A DNA stretch of 11,493 nt from Planctomycetota bacterium (GTDB lineage Bacteria; Planctomycetota; Phycisphaerae; UBA1845; CAIVHJ01). Below, piece after piece: positions 1 to 6,324 of the stretch. A program made the position numbers and the translations under genes. The DNA lies in NCBI GenBank assembly GCA_022573485.1, contig JACZTW010000103.1, positions 1 through 11,493 on the forward strand. The letters run 5' to 3'. Under the pieces are notes generated by a model. The model was given only the letters and a program-made list of their open reading frames with translations. It did not search any database and had not been told where the DNA came from. The first letter of the stretch is position 1. Every line of letters starts with the position of its first letter.

Positions 1-897
1 GAACGTGGCGTGGCTGCCGTCATAAATCTCATCCCAATAGATGCCATAGTCGGAGCCGTCGGCGTGGGCGGTGAAGGTGTTGTCATCGACGTCAAAATCG
101 CTGCCGTAGTACGGGCCGTCGTCGACGTACATTCCCGCATAATTGAATCCGGAAACAGTGTTGCCGCTGAAGCTTCCGCTTGCACCGTAGCCGGGCGCAT
201 AGTTGAAATAGACGCCGTAGGTGTTGCTGGCGCTGGCGTCGGCGGTGATGGTGTTGTTGGTGATGTCGACGATCGTGCCCTCGTACTGGTCGCTGACGTA
301 AATGCCGTAGCTGGTCGACGCTGCATCGCCGAATCCCGTGATCGTATTGTCATCGATCAATCCTTGGCCGCCGGTAGAGTGATCTACATAGATGCCGTAT
401 CGCGCTGAACTTCCGGTGATGGTGTTGCCCGTGATCGCGTAAGCCCCGCCATCTTCTGCATCCACATACACGCCATAGTCGTCAAAGCCGGAAATCGTAC
501 TGTCCGTAAGCGTGAACGTGGCGCCCTGTTCGACCTCGCCGCTGATGTAGACGCCGTAACTGGCGGAGCCGACACCCGCGAAGGTGGCCGAATCGATGGT
601 CAGCGTGCTGAGTTCGTCCACACTACCGCTGATATACAGACCGCTGTCGTGGAAATCGGTCACCATCGAGTTGTTGACCCAGCTCATGCTGCTCTGCGTC
701 TCCAGCCCGCCGCTCATGTACATACCGTATTCGACATCATTGAAGGTGGTGCTGTCGATCGTCACATTGGAGAAGGCGCGGAGGTCGTCAGCAAAGTAGA
801 TTCCATAGTCGGCGCCGTTTCCGTCAAAGGTCGAGCCGGTGATGTTCACCGTGCTGCTGTACAGGTCATGGTGGAAGTACACGCCGCTGCGGCCGTA
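1..897 (-). repeat. Eleven tandem beta-helix coils with a YG[IV]Y signature
   Basis: Within the beta-helix gene, residues 233-531 carry eleven [YSA]G[IVML]Y[VIFMW] motifs. The intervals between their glycines are 27, 26, 28, 29, 27, 26, 30, 30, 27 and 30 residues. Each unit ends in a [NS][ST]-[TM]-[IFV] beta-arch. The units have diverged at DNA level, so this is a protein repeat rather than a recent DNA duplication. The array probably continues beyond the window. Confidence 0.85.
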
Positions 898-1593
898 GTC
901 GTCCGCAATATTATTCAACAGGTCGATTGTAGCCGTATGCGCCGCTGCGTTGCCGACGTTGCCGCCGAAGTCGGCAAAATGAAAGTGGAAGATGTCGGTG
1001 AAGCTCCAGGTCGCCCCGCCGTCCTTTTCAAACGTGTTGTTTTGGACGACCAAGTGCCCGTTCTCGATCGGCGGGATGACCAGGACTCCGGCGCCCGAGT
1101 CGTTGCCGATGAACGTGTTGTTCTGGATCGTCACACTGTCCAGGCCCACAACGCTGCCATCGAGCTTGACCCCGGCGTTGCCGGACTCCGCTGCGCCACC
1201 CGCGTCCTGCTGATCGATGGTGAAACCCTGAGCGGCACCACCGAGCGTGACGCCGTCGGCAGTGATGGCCACCACCGGCGTGGTGTCTGTATTTCCTGTG
1301 TATTCGATCGTGGTGGTGGCTGCGCCGTTGAGCGAGATGACCGTGAGGTTTTCGACATTGATGTCGATGATATCGTAGGTGCCGTCGTAGACCAGAATGG
1401 TGTCGCCGGGATTCGCATCGTCGATTGCCGCCTGGATCGTGCAGTACGGCGTGCCGACGCCGTCGTCGCAACCTCCGTCGTTTATATCGACATTGAGCGT
1501 GGCTGCCTGGGCAGCACCGGCCCAGGCCAGTGCGAACATCGCCGTGATGATACCATTCCACTTTTGACTGCGATTCGTTGTAAAACCTGCCAT
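1..1593 (-). CDS. Secreted right-handed beta-helix protein with YG[IV]Y repeats (partial, runs off left edge)
   Basis: The frame stays open from an ATG at 1593-1591 to base 1, giving 531 residues without a stop, so the C-terminus is missing. The start is supported by AAGGAG at 1608-1603, nine bases upstream. Residues 1-30 form a signal peptide: basic R8 and K11, a hydrophobic stretch 12-28, and an AQA/A cleavage site after residue 30. Residues 52-68 (TIQAAIDDANPGDTILV) followed by DGTY (70-73) are the classic N-terminal cap of secreted parallel beta-helix proteins; C42 and C51 could form a disulfide. From residue 233 on there are eleven [YS]G[IVML]Y motifs 26-30 residues apart, each followed by an [ST]T[IF]-type turn. 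This part is extremely acidic: 41 Asp/Glu, no lysine, three arginines. Such proteins are exported to the outer surface or periplasm. No catalytic residues can be assigned, so adhesin, surface-layer or polysaccharide-binding roles all remain open. Confidence 0.9.
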   Translation of the reverse strand, partial: MAGFTTNRSQKWNGIITAMFALAWAGAAQAATLNVDINDGGCDDGVGTPYCTIQAAIDDANPGDTILVYDGTYDIIDINVENLTVISLNGAATTTIEYTGNTDTTPVVAITADGVTLGGAAQGFTIDQQDAGGAAESGNAGVKLDGSVVGLDSVTIQNNTFIGNDSGAGVLVIPPIENGHLVVQNNTFEKDGGATWSFTDIFHFHFADFGGNVGNAAAHTATIDLLNNIADDYGRSGVYFHHDLYSSTVNITGSTFDGNGADYGIYFADDLRAFSNVTIDSTTFNDVEYGMYMSGGLETQSSMSWVNNSMVTDFHDSGLYISGSVDELSTLTIDSATFAGVGSASYGVYISGEVEQGATFTLTDSTISGFDDYGVYVDAEDGGAYAITGNTITGSSARYGIYVDHSTGGQGLIDDNTITGFGDAASTSYGIYVSDQYEGTIVDITNNTITADASASNTYGVYFNYAPGYGASGSFSGNTVSGFNYAGMYVDDGPYYGSDFDVDDNTFTAHADGSDYGIYWDEIYDGSHATF

Positions 1594-1802
1594 TTCTAAG
1601 TACTCCTTGATTCTCCGCTGATTGGGCGTTACGGACCAAGCACTCGCTTGGCCTAATTACAAAAACTCCCTCACGTGTTGAGATGAAGCATCATCTAACA
1701 TGTGAATCGATATTCTTTGATCGCTCGCGCTGGAGACTTGACGGCCCGAAGCCGTACGTGCCGGAAAAGTATTGCCCCTCTCCGGTCTCCTCCGATCGCA
1801 TG
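1594..1802 (-). other. Long structured 5' leader of the beta-helix gene
   Basis: If transcription starts just downstream of the TATAAT box at 1814-1809, the beta-helix mRNA has a leader of about 210 nt. It holds three small perfect inverted repeats: 1741-1755 (ACGGC/GCCGT, with a UUCG-type loop on the minus strand), 1681-1696 (AGATGA/TCATCT) and 1636-1651 (CCAAGC/GCTTGG). An AAGGAG ribosome-binding site follows at 1608-1603. I do not recognise a known riboswitch class. The hairpins are short and may only stabilise the message. Confidence 0.35.
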
Positions 1803-1808
1803 GCGAGC

Positions 1809-1837
1809 ATTATACCGAGGACGGATGATGTTTCATA
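1809..1837 (-). promoter_or_regulatory. Candidate sigma-70 promoter of the beta-helix gene
   Basis: A perfect TATAAT lies at 1814-1809 on the minus strand, directed at the beta-helix gene. The hexamer 17 bases upstream (TATGAA) matches the -35 consensus poorly, so activation by a bound regulator would be expected. The three TCACAA repeats just upstream fit that idea. Confidence 0.4.
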
Positions 1838-1841
1838 GCGA

Positions 1842-1881
1842 TTGTGACGACTGTAAGAACTTGTGACTTATGGACTTGTGA
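1842..1881 (-). promoter_or_regulatory. Three TCACAA direct repeats upstream of the promoter (candidate operator)
   Basis: On the minus strand TCACAA occurs at 1881-1876, 1866-1861 and 1847-1842, preceded by C or G each time. Spacings are 15 and 19 bases. The nearest copy ends about 28 bases upstream of the TATAAT box. TGTGA/TCACA is the half-site of CRP/FNR-type regulators, but here the copies are direct repeats rather than a palindrome, so no regulator can be named. Confidence 0.3.
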
Positions 1882-2022
1882 GATTCTTCAAAATTAGATG
1901 CGGATTGCTGTGGTCGGACACGGGCGCAGACAGCCTTGCGCTCCTGTTTGTTGGCGTGGCACGGGCAGCTCGCCCGGCGAAGCCTCGTCTGTCTGAGTGC
2001 CGTCGGCTGGGCTCGCGGGGCG
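1882..2022. other. Intergenic sequence after the ATPase gene
   Basis: This stretch follows the ATPase stop on the minus strand. The only structure I see is a 5-bp GC hairpin at 1962-1976 (CGGGC/GCCCG) with no U-tract, so it is not a convincing intrinsic terminator. No plausible coding frame is visible; open frames crossing it are arginine/proline-rich artefacts. Confidence 0.4.
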
Positions 2023-4374
2023 TCAGGGCTGGTCGGTGGTTCCGGCCGCCGGGGGGCTGGTGTGTGAAGGTGCAAGCGGAGATCGCGCCGGCCAGCCGCG
2101 TCCTCGCGACCGACGCACGGCCTCGGTGAGCGAATCGATCTTGTCCGCCAGGGCGGTGCTCTGGCCCTCTCCCCGGGCAGTCTCTCGCGAGCCAATCGGT
2201 CCGGGCGCCGCGGCTGAGCGGCGGTTGTCGGCCACTCTGCGTGTGGCCGTGACCAGGACCTCGATCGACTTGCGGGCTTTGTTGGCGCGTTCGATCATGG
2301 TGCGCAATTCCGCCAAGCGGAGTTGGCCGTCGTGGAGATTGCGTTCGGCGGCGCTGCCCACGCTGCGCAGTTCCTTCATCAGGCGTGTCGGGTGGACGCT
2401 GTTCTCGCGGAGTTGATCGAGCTGCTTCGGCAACTTGGTCATGACGCGCTCGGCCTCGGTCATCAGCGCTCCCAATTCCTGCACGCGCGAAGCGGATTGA
2501 TCGTAGATTTGCCGCAGCACCTCGCGGAGTTCGTGCGTCTTGGCGCAGCGCTCTTCCAGATCCTTGAGCGAAGCCGACGCATCTTCCTCGATGCCCTCCA
2601 GTCGCTGGGAGAGTTCTTTGCCTTCAGCCGTGAGCTTTTTGGAGCTTCCCACGGATTCCCGGACGGTCTTCCGCAATGAATCGGTGGCTTTCTGTACGAT
2701 CGTGGTCATGCGATCGACCTGCTCCATCTGGCGCTCGGCGGTGGCCATGATTTCCTTGGGTTGGTTCAGCATGATGTCCGCCTTTTGGAGCAACTGGCCC
2801 AAATGCGCGGCAGCCTGCTCGGTCTGCGCGGTCTTGTTCTCCAGTCCCAGCAGCGCCTGCTTCGCCTTCTTGACTAGTTCATCCTGGAGTTTGGTGGTGT
2901 CTGCGACGGCGCCGCGGCTCTGTTCGAATCGCAGAAGTTGTTGGTCCATGGCCGCCAGTCGCTTGGTCCGCGTGGTCTCCTTGATTTCGTACTGGGCCAT
3001 CAATTGCTTGATCACTTCCCACTTGCGGTTGATGGCCCGCTTGCACTCATTGAGTTCACGATCAAACGACACTTGGCGATTGGCGAGCTTCTTGTCAATG
3101 AAGTCGGCGCGCTCGCTCAGTTTCGCATCCTGCTCCGCGAGGCTGGTGGACAGCCGCTGGACGTCACGCAATTGCTGAGCCAGCTTGATCTCGCGCTCAG
3201 CCATCTTGTTGTCCTGAGCATCGAGCCGTTCGGAGAGCGCCTGCAGCTCTTCCACCCGTTGCGTGAGGGCCTTTTCGCGCTGGCCGAGGCTCTGTTCCTG
3301 CTCGCCGAGCGTGGCGGTCAGGCGATGCAGGTCACGGATCTTGGCGTCGATCACCGGCTGGTGTTCGGTGAGCTTGAGTTCCTGGGCCTGCAGCTTGGCG
3401 GACAGTCGATGCAGCTCGTGGATGCGCTGGTCGGTGTCGGCGCCGGCGGACTCCAGTTCGCCGATCTGGGCTTCGAGCGATTGCACATACTGGTTGGTGA
3501 TTTCCGAGATGGCCTGATCGACGTCGTCGGGGCAGCCGTCGGACACGCCGGTGTCGTGGGCTTCGGACGAAGCCATCATTTCGTCGATGACCAGGTTGAC
3601 CCGCTTGCGATCGATGGTCTTGGTGTCGTCGGAGTAGGCGCTGAGCAGCAGATTGTCGCACAGGTTGTTGATCAGTCGCGGGATGCCGTTGGCATACTCA
3701 TGAATCAACTCGATCGCTGCATCCTCGAAGATCTTGGAATCGTCCTGCCCGGCGACCTGCAGTCGTAAGCGAATGTAGCTGCGGGTCAAGTCGCTGGACA
3801 GGCGCGTGATGTGGTAGTTTCGGAAGACGCGCTGGCGCAATTGCTTGGCAGAGTTCTTCTGCAGGCACTGGTTCAGATCCCGCTGGCCTGCAAGCACCAC
3901 CTGCATCAGCTTGCCGCCCGATACTTCGAGATTGCTGATCAGGCGAAGTTGCTCGAGGTTGGTCTCCGAGAGGGCATGTGCGTCGTCCAGCACGAGAACG
4001 GCGGGGCGATTCTTGCCGGCGACGGCCAGGAGGTACTCCTCCAAAGCAGCCAGAGTCTCCATCGTGTTGGACCCCGCCTCGAGGGGGACCTGGAACTCGC
4101 GGCACACGCCCTGCAACAGATCCATGCCCGCCAGTTGACTGGTGCTCAGCACTACTGCTTCGGCATTGCTGCCCAGGCGTTTGATGAGCATGTGAATGGC
4201 CAGACTTTTCCCCGAACCAACCTCGCCCGTGATGACCACCAGCCCCTTGCGTTCCTGTACTGCATAAACCAAACAGGCCAGGGCCTCTTCATGCTGTGGA
4301 CTGGGGAAGAAGAACCGGGAGTCCTGCGTGCTGTTGAAAGGGGGTTCTCGAAGTCCGAAAAAATCAGTGTACAT
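2023..4374 (-). CDS. ExeA/TIGR03015-like AAA ATPase with long coiled-coil tail
   Basis: This gene encodes 783 residues. The start is the ATG at 4374, because MYTDFFGLREPPF is the typical first block of the ExeA/GspA and PEP-CTERM-locus ATPase family; GGAG lies ten bases upstream. The frame stays open further upstream, but that part is unlike the family and overlaps genes on the other strand. Visible in the AAA domain (about 1-265) are Walker A GEVGSGKS (50-57), Walker B AVLVLDDAH (125-133), LRQRV with a probable arginine finger (179-183) and the sensor-2 block GIPRLINNLCD (230-240). Residues about 285-715 are predicted coiled coil, including four 28-residue repeats, and the last 65 residues are Arg/Pro/Ser-rich and disordered. 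There is no membrane segment and no peptidoglycan-binding domain, unlike ExeA/GspA, so it is probably cytoplasmic. Family members energise secretion or exopolysaccharide export; the partner here is unknown. It shares its strand with the beta-helix gene, 429 nt away. Confidence 0.88.
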   Translation of the reverse strand: MYTDFFGLREPPFNSTQDSRFFFPSPQHEEALACLVYAVQERKGLVVITGEVGSGKSLAIHMLIKRLGSNAEAVVLSTSQLAGMDLLQGVCREFQVPLEAGSNTMETLAALEEYLLAVAGKNRPAVLVLDDAHALSETNLEQLRLISNLEVSGGKLMQVVLAGQRDLNQCLQKNSAKQLRQRVFRNYHITRLSSDLTRSYIRLRLQVAGQDDSKIFEDAAIELIHEYANGIPRLINNLCDNLLLSAYSDDTKTIDRKRVNLVIDEMMASSEAHDTGVSDGCPDDVDQAISEITNQYVQSLEAQIGELESAGADTDQRIHELHRLSAKLQAQELKLTEHQPVIDAKIRDLHRLTATLGEQEQSLGQREKALTQRVEELQALSERLDAQDNKMAEREIKLAQQLRDVQRLSTSLAEQDAKLSERADFIDKKLANRQVSFDRELNECKRAINRKWEVIKQLMAQYEIKETTRTKRLAAMDQQLLRFEQSRGAVADTTKLQDELVKKAKQALLGLENKTAQTEQAAAHLGQLLQKADIMLNQPKEIMATAERQMEQVDRMTTIVQKATDSLRKTVRESVGSSKKLTAEGKELSQRLEGIEEDASASLKDLEERCAKTHELREVLRQIYDQSASRVQELGALMTEAERVMTKLPKQLDQLRENSVHPTRLMKELRSVGSAAERNLHDGQLRLAELRTMIERANKARKSIEVLVTATRRVADNRRSAAAPGPIGSRETARGEGQSTALADKIDSLTEAVRRSRGRGWPARSPLAPSHTSPPAAGTTDQP
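3088..3423 (-). repeat. Four tandem 28-residue (84-bp) coiled-coil repeats in the ATPase
   Basis: Residues 318-345, 346-373, 374-401 and 402-429 align without gaps. The consensus begins [IVL]-x-[DE]-[LV]-[HQ]-x-L-[ST], followed by L at position 11, then Q[ED] and [LM] at position 18, then [ER]-x(3)-[LI]. Each unit is exactly four heptads, so the repeat preserves coiled-coil register. The units have diverged in sequence but not in length. Confidence 0.85.
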
Positions 4375-4764
4375 TGCTGGCTCGCTCCGGCATTGGGGGT
4401 TATCGGTGGTTCTGAGCAGGATATCGGTCGTCAGCGGAGGGTGCTTGACGATTCTTTGCCGAAAAGCACGCCCATCGGGAGCGCCCACCGGCCGAGGCGC
4501 AGGGCGCCAGGCCCGTCGACGACTCACTCGCCTTATCAGCATTGAAAAGGCAGCCCGCACGCTCTTCGCCTGCGGGGTCCCGCGTGCCGCACAGCGCGGC
4601 ATGGGCTGTCGCCGAAATTGGACGAGATCGGTTGCAGAGGCGTAGTTAAGCCGCTTGGCATGTCCTCCGATATGAAAATGGGATGTCAGCCGAGTCCAGA
4701 CGCCATGGCGACGCCACGGCGACGTCATTGAATTGCTGCACGCCCGCAGCCGAGTTGACGCGCG
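4375..4764. other. Divergent intergenic region between the ATPase and zinc-ribbon genes
   Basis: These 390 bases must hold the promoters of both divergent units, but I cannot place convincing -35/-10 pairs. Three inverted repeats are visible: 4441-4469 (GTGCTT/AAGCAC, 17-nt loop), 4496-4508 (GGCGC/GCGCC) and 4585-4601 (TGCCGC/GCGGCA). Three 11-base units starting GACG lie at 4699-4731, the first two differing at one base. Long open frames across the region have no family resemblance and look like GC-driven artefacts. Confidence 0.5.
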
Positions 4765-5241
4765 ATGCCACAAAACCGGAACGACGACAACGAAACCGAG
4801 CTGCCGCAGCCGGTCGTAGCCATTGCTGAGCTGCCGCCGCCGACGCCCGCGCTGCCGAAGCTGAATTGCACGTTCGCCAAGCTGCAGTGCAGACGCTGCC
4901 TGCACACCATGGATGTGCCCACGGAACGGATGCGAACGTTTGTACGCTGTTCCAAATGCCACACCAGCCTGCGCACCCCAAAATCGATTCGCCAGGCCTG
5001 CCCGTACTGCGGCGCGTGCAGCGATTTCGGCGCCGATGCCTCCGGAAGACGCGTCAAGTGTCGCAAGTGCGGTGTTCGACTGCAAATACCGGTGCAAGTG
5101 GCACGCCCCAAGCGCCGCCGGCGTCGGCATCGCACCAGCCGCCACACTCGTCCGGACGCAAGCTTGATTCCGTTGATCATCTCGCTGGGCGTCTTCATCA
5201 TCGGGTTGGTACTCTGTTTCAGATTTCTGGCAATCCTGTAA
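4765..5241 (+). CDS. Tail-anchored membrane protein with two MJ0042-like zinc ribbons
   Basis: This is a 158-residue protein. Residues 1-33 are a polar, proline-rich leader. Two CxxC...CxxC zinc-ribbon units follow: C42/C45 with C62/C65, and C79/C82 with C99/C102. Both have the basic residues and RC-x-KC pattern of the MJ0042/zinc-ribbon family common in Planctomycetota and deltaproteobacteria. C35 and C85 are extra. A strongly basic stretch (114-128) precedes one C-terminal membrane helix (133-158), so the ribbons probably face the cytoplasm. The ATG at 4765 has only a weak ribosome-binding site. The fkbM gene starts nine bases after the stop, so the two are probably co-transcribed. The molecular role is unknown; binding of a nucleic acid or protein partner at the membrane is a guess. 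Confidence 0.8.
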   Translation: MPQNRNDDNETELPQPVVAIAELPPPTPALPKLNCTFAKLQCRRCLHTMDVPTERMRTFVRCSKCHTSLRTPKSIRQACPYCGACSDFGADASGRRVKCRKCGVRLQIPVQVARPKRRRRRHRTSRHTRPDASLIPLIISLGVFIIGLVLCFRFLAIL

Positions 5242-5250
5242 GACGACGCC

Positions 5251-6126
5251 ATGAGTGACGCCGAACTCAACATTACGCAGCCCACGCAGGTTCGGGCAGC
5301 GCCCGCAAAACCAGGCCAAGCAAAACGCAAGTCCTCGCTTTTGAGCGTCCGGGGACTAAAAAGACTACTGGCCACGTGCCTCGCCACCCACAATCCACGA
5401 ACTGCCTATTTGCTCAATTGCCGCAACCGCCGCATTCGTTCCATAAAGATCACCGGTTGCGTCGGCGATCTTCGGATTCGCACGGGAACGAGTGACGCGC
5501 GCCTTCTTCGTGAAGCGGTTCTGTCGGGATTCGATTTCCGAGAATACCACGTCCCGCTGGCGATCCAGCCCCGTACCATTCTGGATATCGGTGCAAACAT
5601 CGGCATTGTGAGCCTGACCTTCAGACGGAAGTACTCCGGGGCGCGCGTGATCGCCTTCGAGCCGCTCCCGGAAAACTTCGCCCTGTTGGAATACAACTTG
5701 CGGAATCTGGACAACGTTCTTGCCGTTCCATTCGGCCTCGGTCGCGAGACCGGCGAGATGGAATACTATGCTTCCGACGACGCAACCAACCTGGGCGGGG
5801 GCTCCTTCCATCCGAATCCGTCGCAAATCAACCAAACCTGCGGCAAGTTGCAAATCCTGTCTCCAGTCGAGGCACTGAGGAGGTTCGACATCCGCGATGT
5901 TGACTTGATCAAGATTGACACCGAGGGAGCGGAACACGATATCCTGACCGGCTTTCCGGAGGGCGTCCTCTCGCGGGTCTCAGTGATTGTGGGCGAGCTG
6001 CACAGCGTCAAGGATCAGGAGACGCTCGCGTTTCTGTCCCAGTGGTTCGACATCCGGCACACGCCCTCGAAAGGCCGCTTGTCGCTCTTCACAGCGATCA
6101 ACAAGAGCGGCTCCTCCCAAAAGTAG
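5251..6126 (+). CDS. FkbM family SAM-dependent methyltransferase
   Basis: The protein has 291 residues. Methyltransferase motif I is ILDIGANIGIVSL (110-122), followed by FEPLPENF (136-143) and the FkbM hallmark DLIKIDTEGAE (218-228). The family transfers a methyl group from S-adenosylmethionine to hydroxyl groups of sugars, lipids or polyketides; the substrate here cannot be read from sequence. Residues 1-60 form a basic N-terminal extension without a signal peptide, so the enzyme is cytoplasmic. The start lies nine bases after the zinc-ribbon stop with a weak ribosome-binding site, which suggests translational coupling. The 3' end is unusual: its last 48 bases are repeated at 10551-10598, and a diverged copy of codons 225-241 begins just one base after the stop. 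Confidence 0.9.
   Translation: MSDAELNITQPTQVRAAPAKPGQAKRKSSLLSVRGLKRLLATCLATHNPRTAYLLNCRNRRIRSIKITGCVGDLRIRTGTSDARLLREAVLSGFDFREYHVPLAIQPRTILDIGANIGIVSLTFRRKYSGARVIAFEPLPENFALLEYNLRNLDNVLAVPFGLGRETGEMEYYASDDATNLGGGSFHPNPSQINQTCGKLQILSPVEALRRFDIRDVDLIKIDTEGAEHDILTGFPEGVLSRVSVIVGELHSVKDQETLAFLSQWFDIRHTPSKGRLSLFTAINKSGSSQK
6079..6126 (+). repeat. 48-bp direct repeat, left copy (3' end of fkbM)
   Basis: These last 48 bases of fkbM encode LSLFTAINKSGSSQK and the TAG stop. They match 10551-10598 at 42 of 48 positions with no gaps. The two copies bracket the DUF4956-CotH-VTC operon in the same orientation. Confidence 0.85.
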
Positions 6127-6127
6127 C

Positions 6128-6235
6128 GAAGCAGCTGAACACGATATCCTGAGCTGCTTTCCCCCCGACATCCTTTCAGGGCATCCAAACCGATTATCGG
6201 ACCCACGAGAGCCAGAAGTAGATACAGAAGAGCCC
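6128..6235 (+). pseudogene. Remnant of a second FkbM gene (internal fragment)
   Basis: Read from 6128, the sequence gives EAAEHDILSCFPPDILS. This aligns with EGAEHDILTGFPEGVLS (residues 225-241) of the intact FkbM at 10 of 17 residues and 38 of 51 bases, with many differences at third codon positions. After a 2-nt insertion, an IIG at 6193-6201 matches the IVG of the intact protein, and similarity then fades by about 6235. There is no start codon and no methyltransferase core. The pattern suggests a paralogue that had diverged under selection before it was broken, rather than a recent duplicate of the intact gene. The exact right boundary is uncertain. Confidence 0.65.
6129..6160 (+). terminator. 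Candidate hairpin terminator after fkbM
   Basis: A perfect 8-bp inverted repeat, AAGCAGCT at 6129-6136 and AGCTGCTT at 6152-6159, encloses a 15-nt loop and sits three bases after the fkbM stop. The T run is short (TTT, then CC), so termination would be weak. The corresponding bases in intact fkbM do not form this stem. Confidence 0.35.
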
Positions 6236-6271
6236 TATAACCGGCGATATGCAGGCTACGGGATCTGGATA

Positions 6272-6300
6272 TGGACGCTTGAGTAAACACGAATCATATA
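6272..6300 (+). promoter_or_regulatory. Weak candidate promoter of the DUF4956-CotH-VTC operon
   Basis: TGGACG (6272-6277) and CATATA (6295-6300) are separated by 17 bases and would give a leader of about 18 nt before the DUF4956 start. Both hexamers are only partial matches to the sigma-70 consensus. The operon needs a promoter in 6160-6324 if the hairpin after fkbM terminates transcription. Confidence 0.2.
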
Positions 6301-6324
6301 CCCTTGACCCATTAAAGGTGTTCT

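Noticed and set aside
649..1599. 316-residue open frame on the plus strand
   Set aside because: It is the codon-register complement of the beta-helix gene, which has a signal peptide, a ribosome-binding site and clear repeats. The plus-strand product shows no family features. The same holds for the frame at 10-408.
1028..1639. 203-residue minus-strand frame rich in Arg and His
   Set aside because: It is a shifted frame of the beta-helix gene with an implausible composition.
1962..1976. Hairpin downstream of the ATPase as an intrinsic terminator
   Set aside because: The stem is only 5 bp and has no U-tract in the direction of transcription.
2323..4545. Several plus-strand open frames of 118-276 residues
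   Set aside because: They lie antisense to the ATPase and its upstream region. The real gene has Walker motifs and coiled-coil repeats, while the antisense products are Leu-rich artefacts.
4375..5319. N-terminal extension of the ATPase frame on the minus strand by 315 residues
   Set aside because: The family's first block (MYTDFFGL) starts at 4374, the upstream residues resemble no domain, and the frame overlaps the zinc-ribbon and fkbM genes on the other strand.
4725..5393. 222-residue minus-strand frame
   Set aside because: It is antisense to the zinc-ribbon gene, and its apparent cysteines and serines come from the complementary strand.
5987..6286. 99-residue plus-strand frame overlapping the end of fkbM
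   Set aside because: Its first half is out of frame with fkbM. Only the EAAEHDIL part is meaningful, and it is reported as a pseudogene fragment, not a gene.
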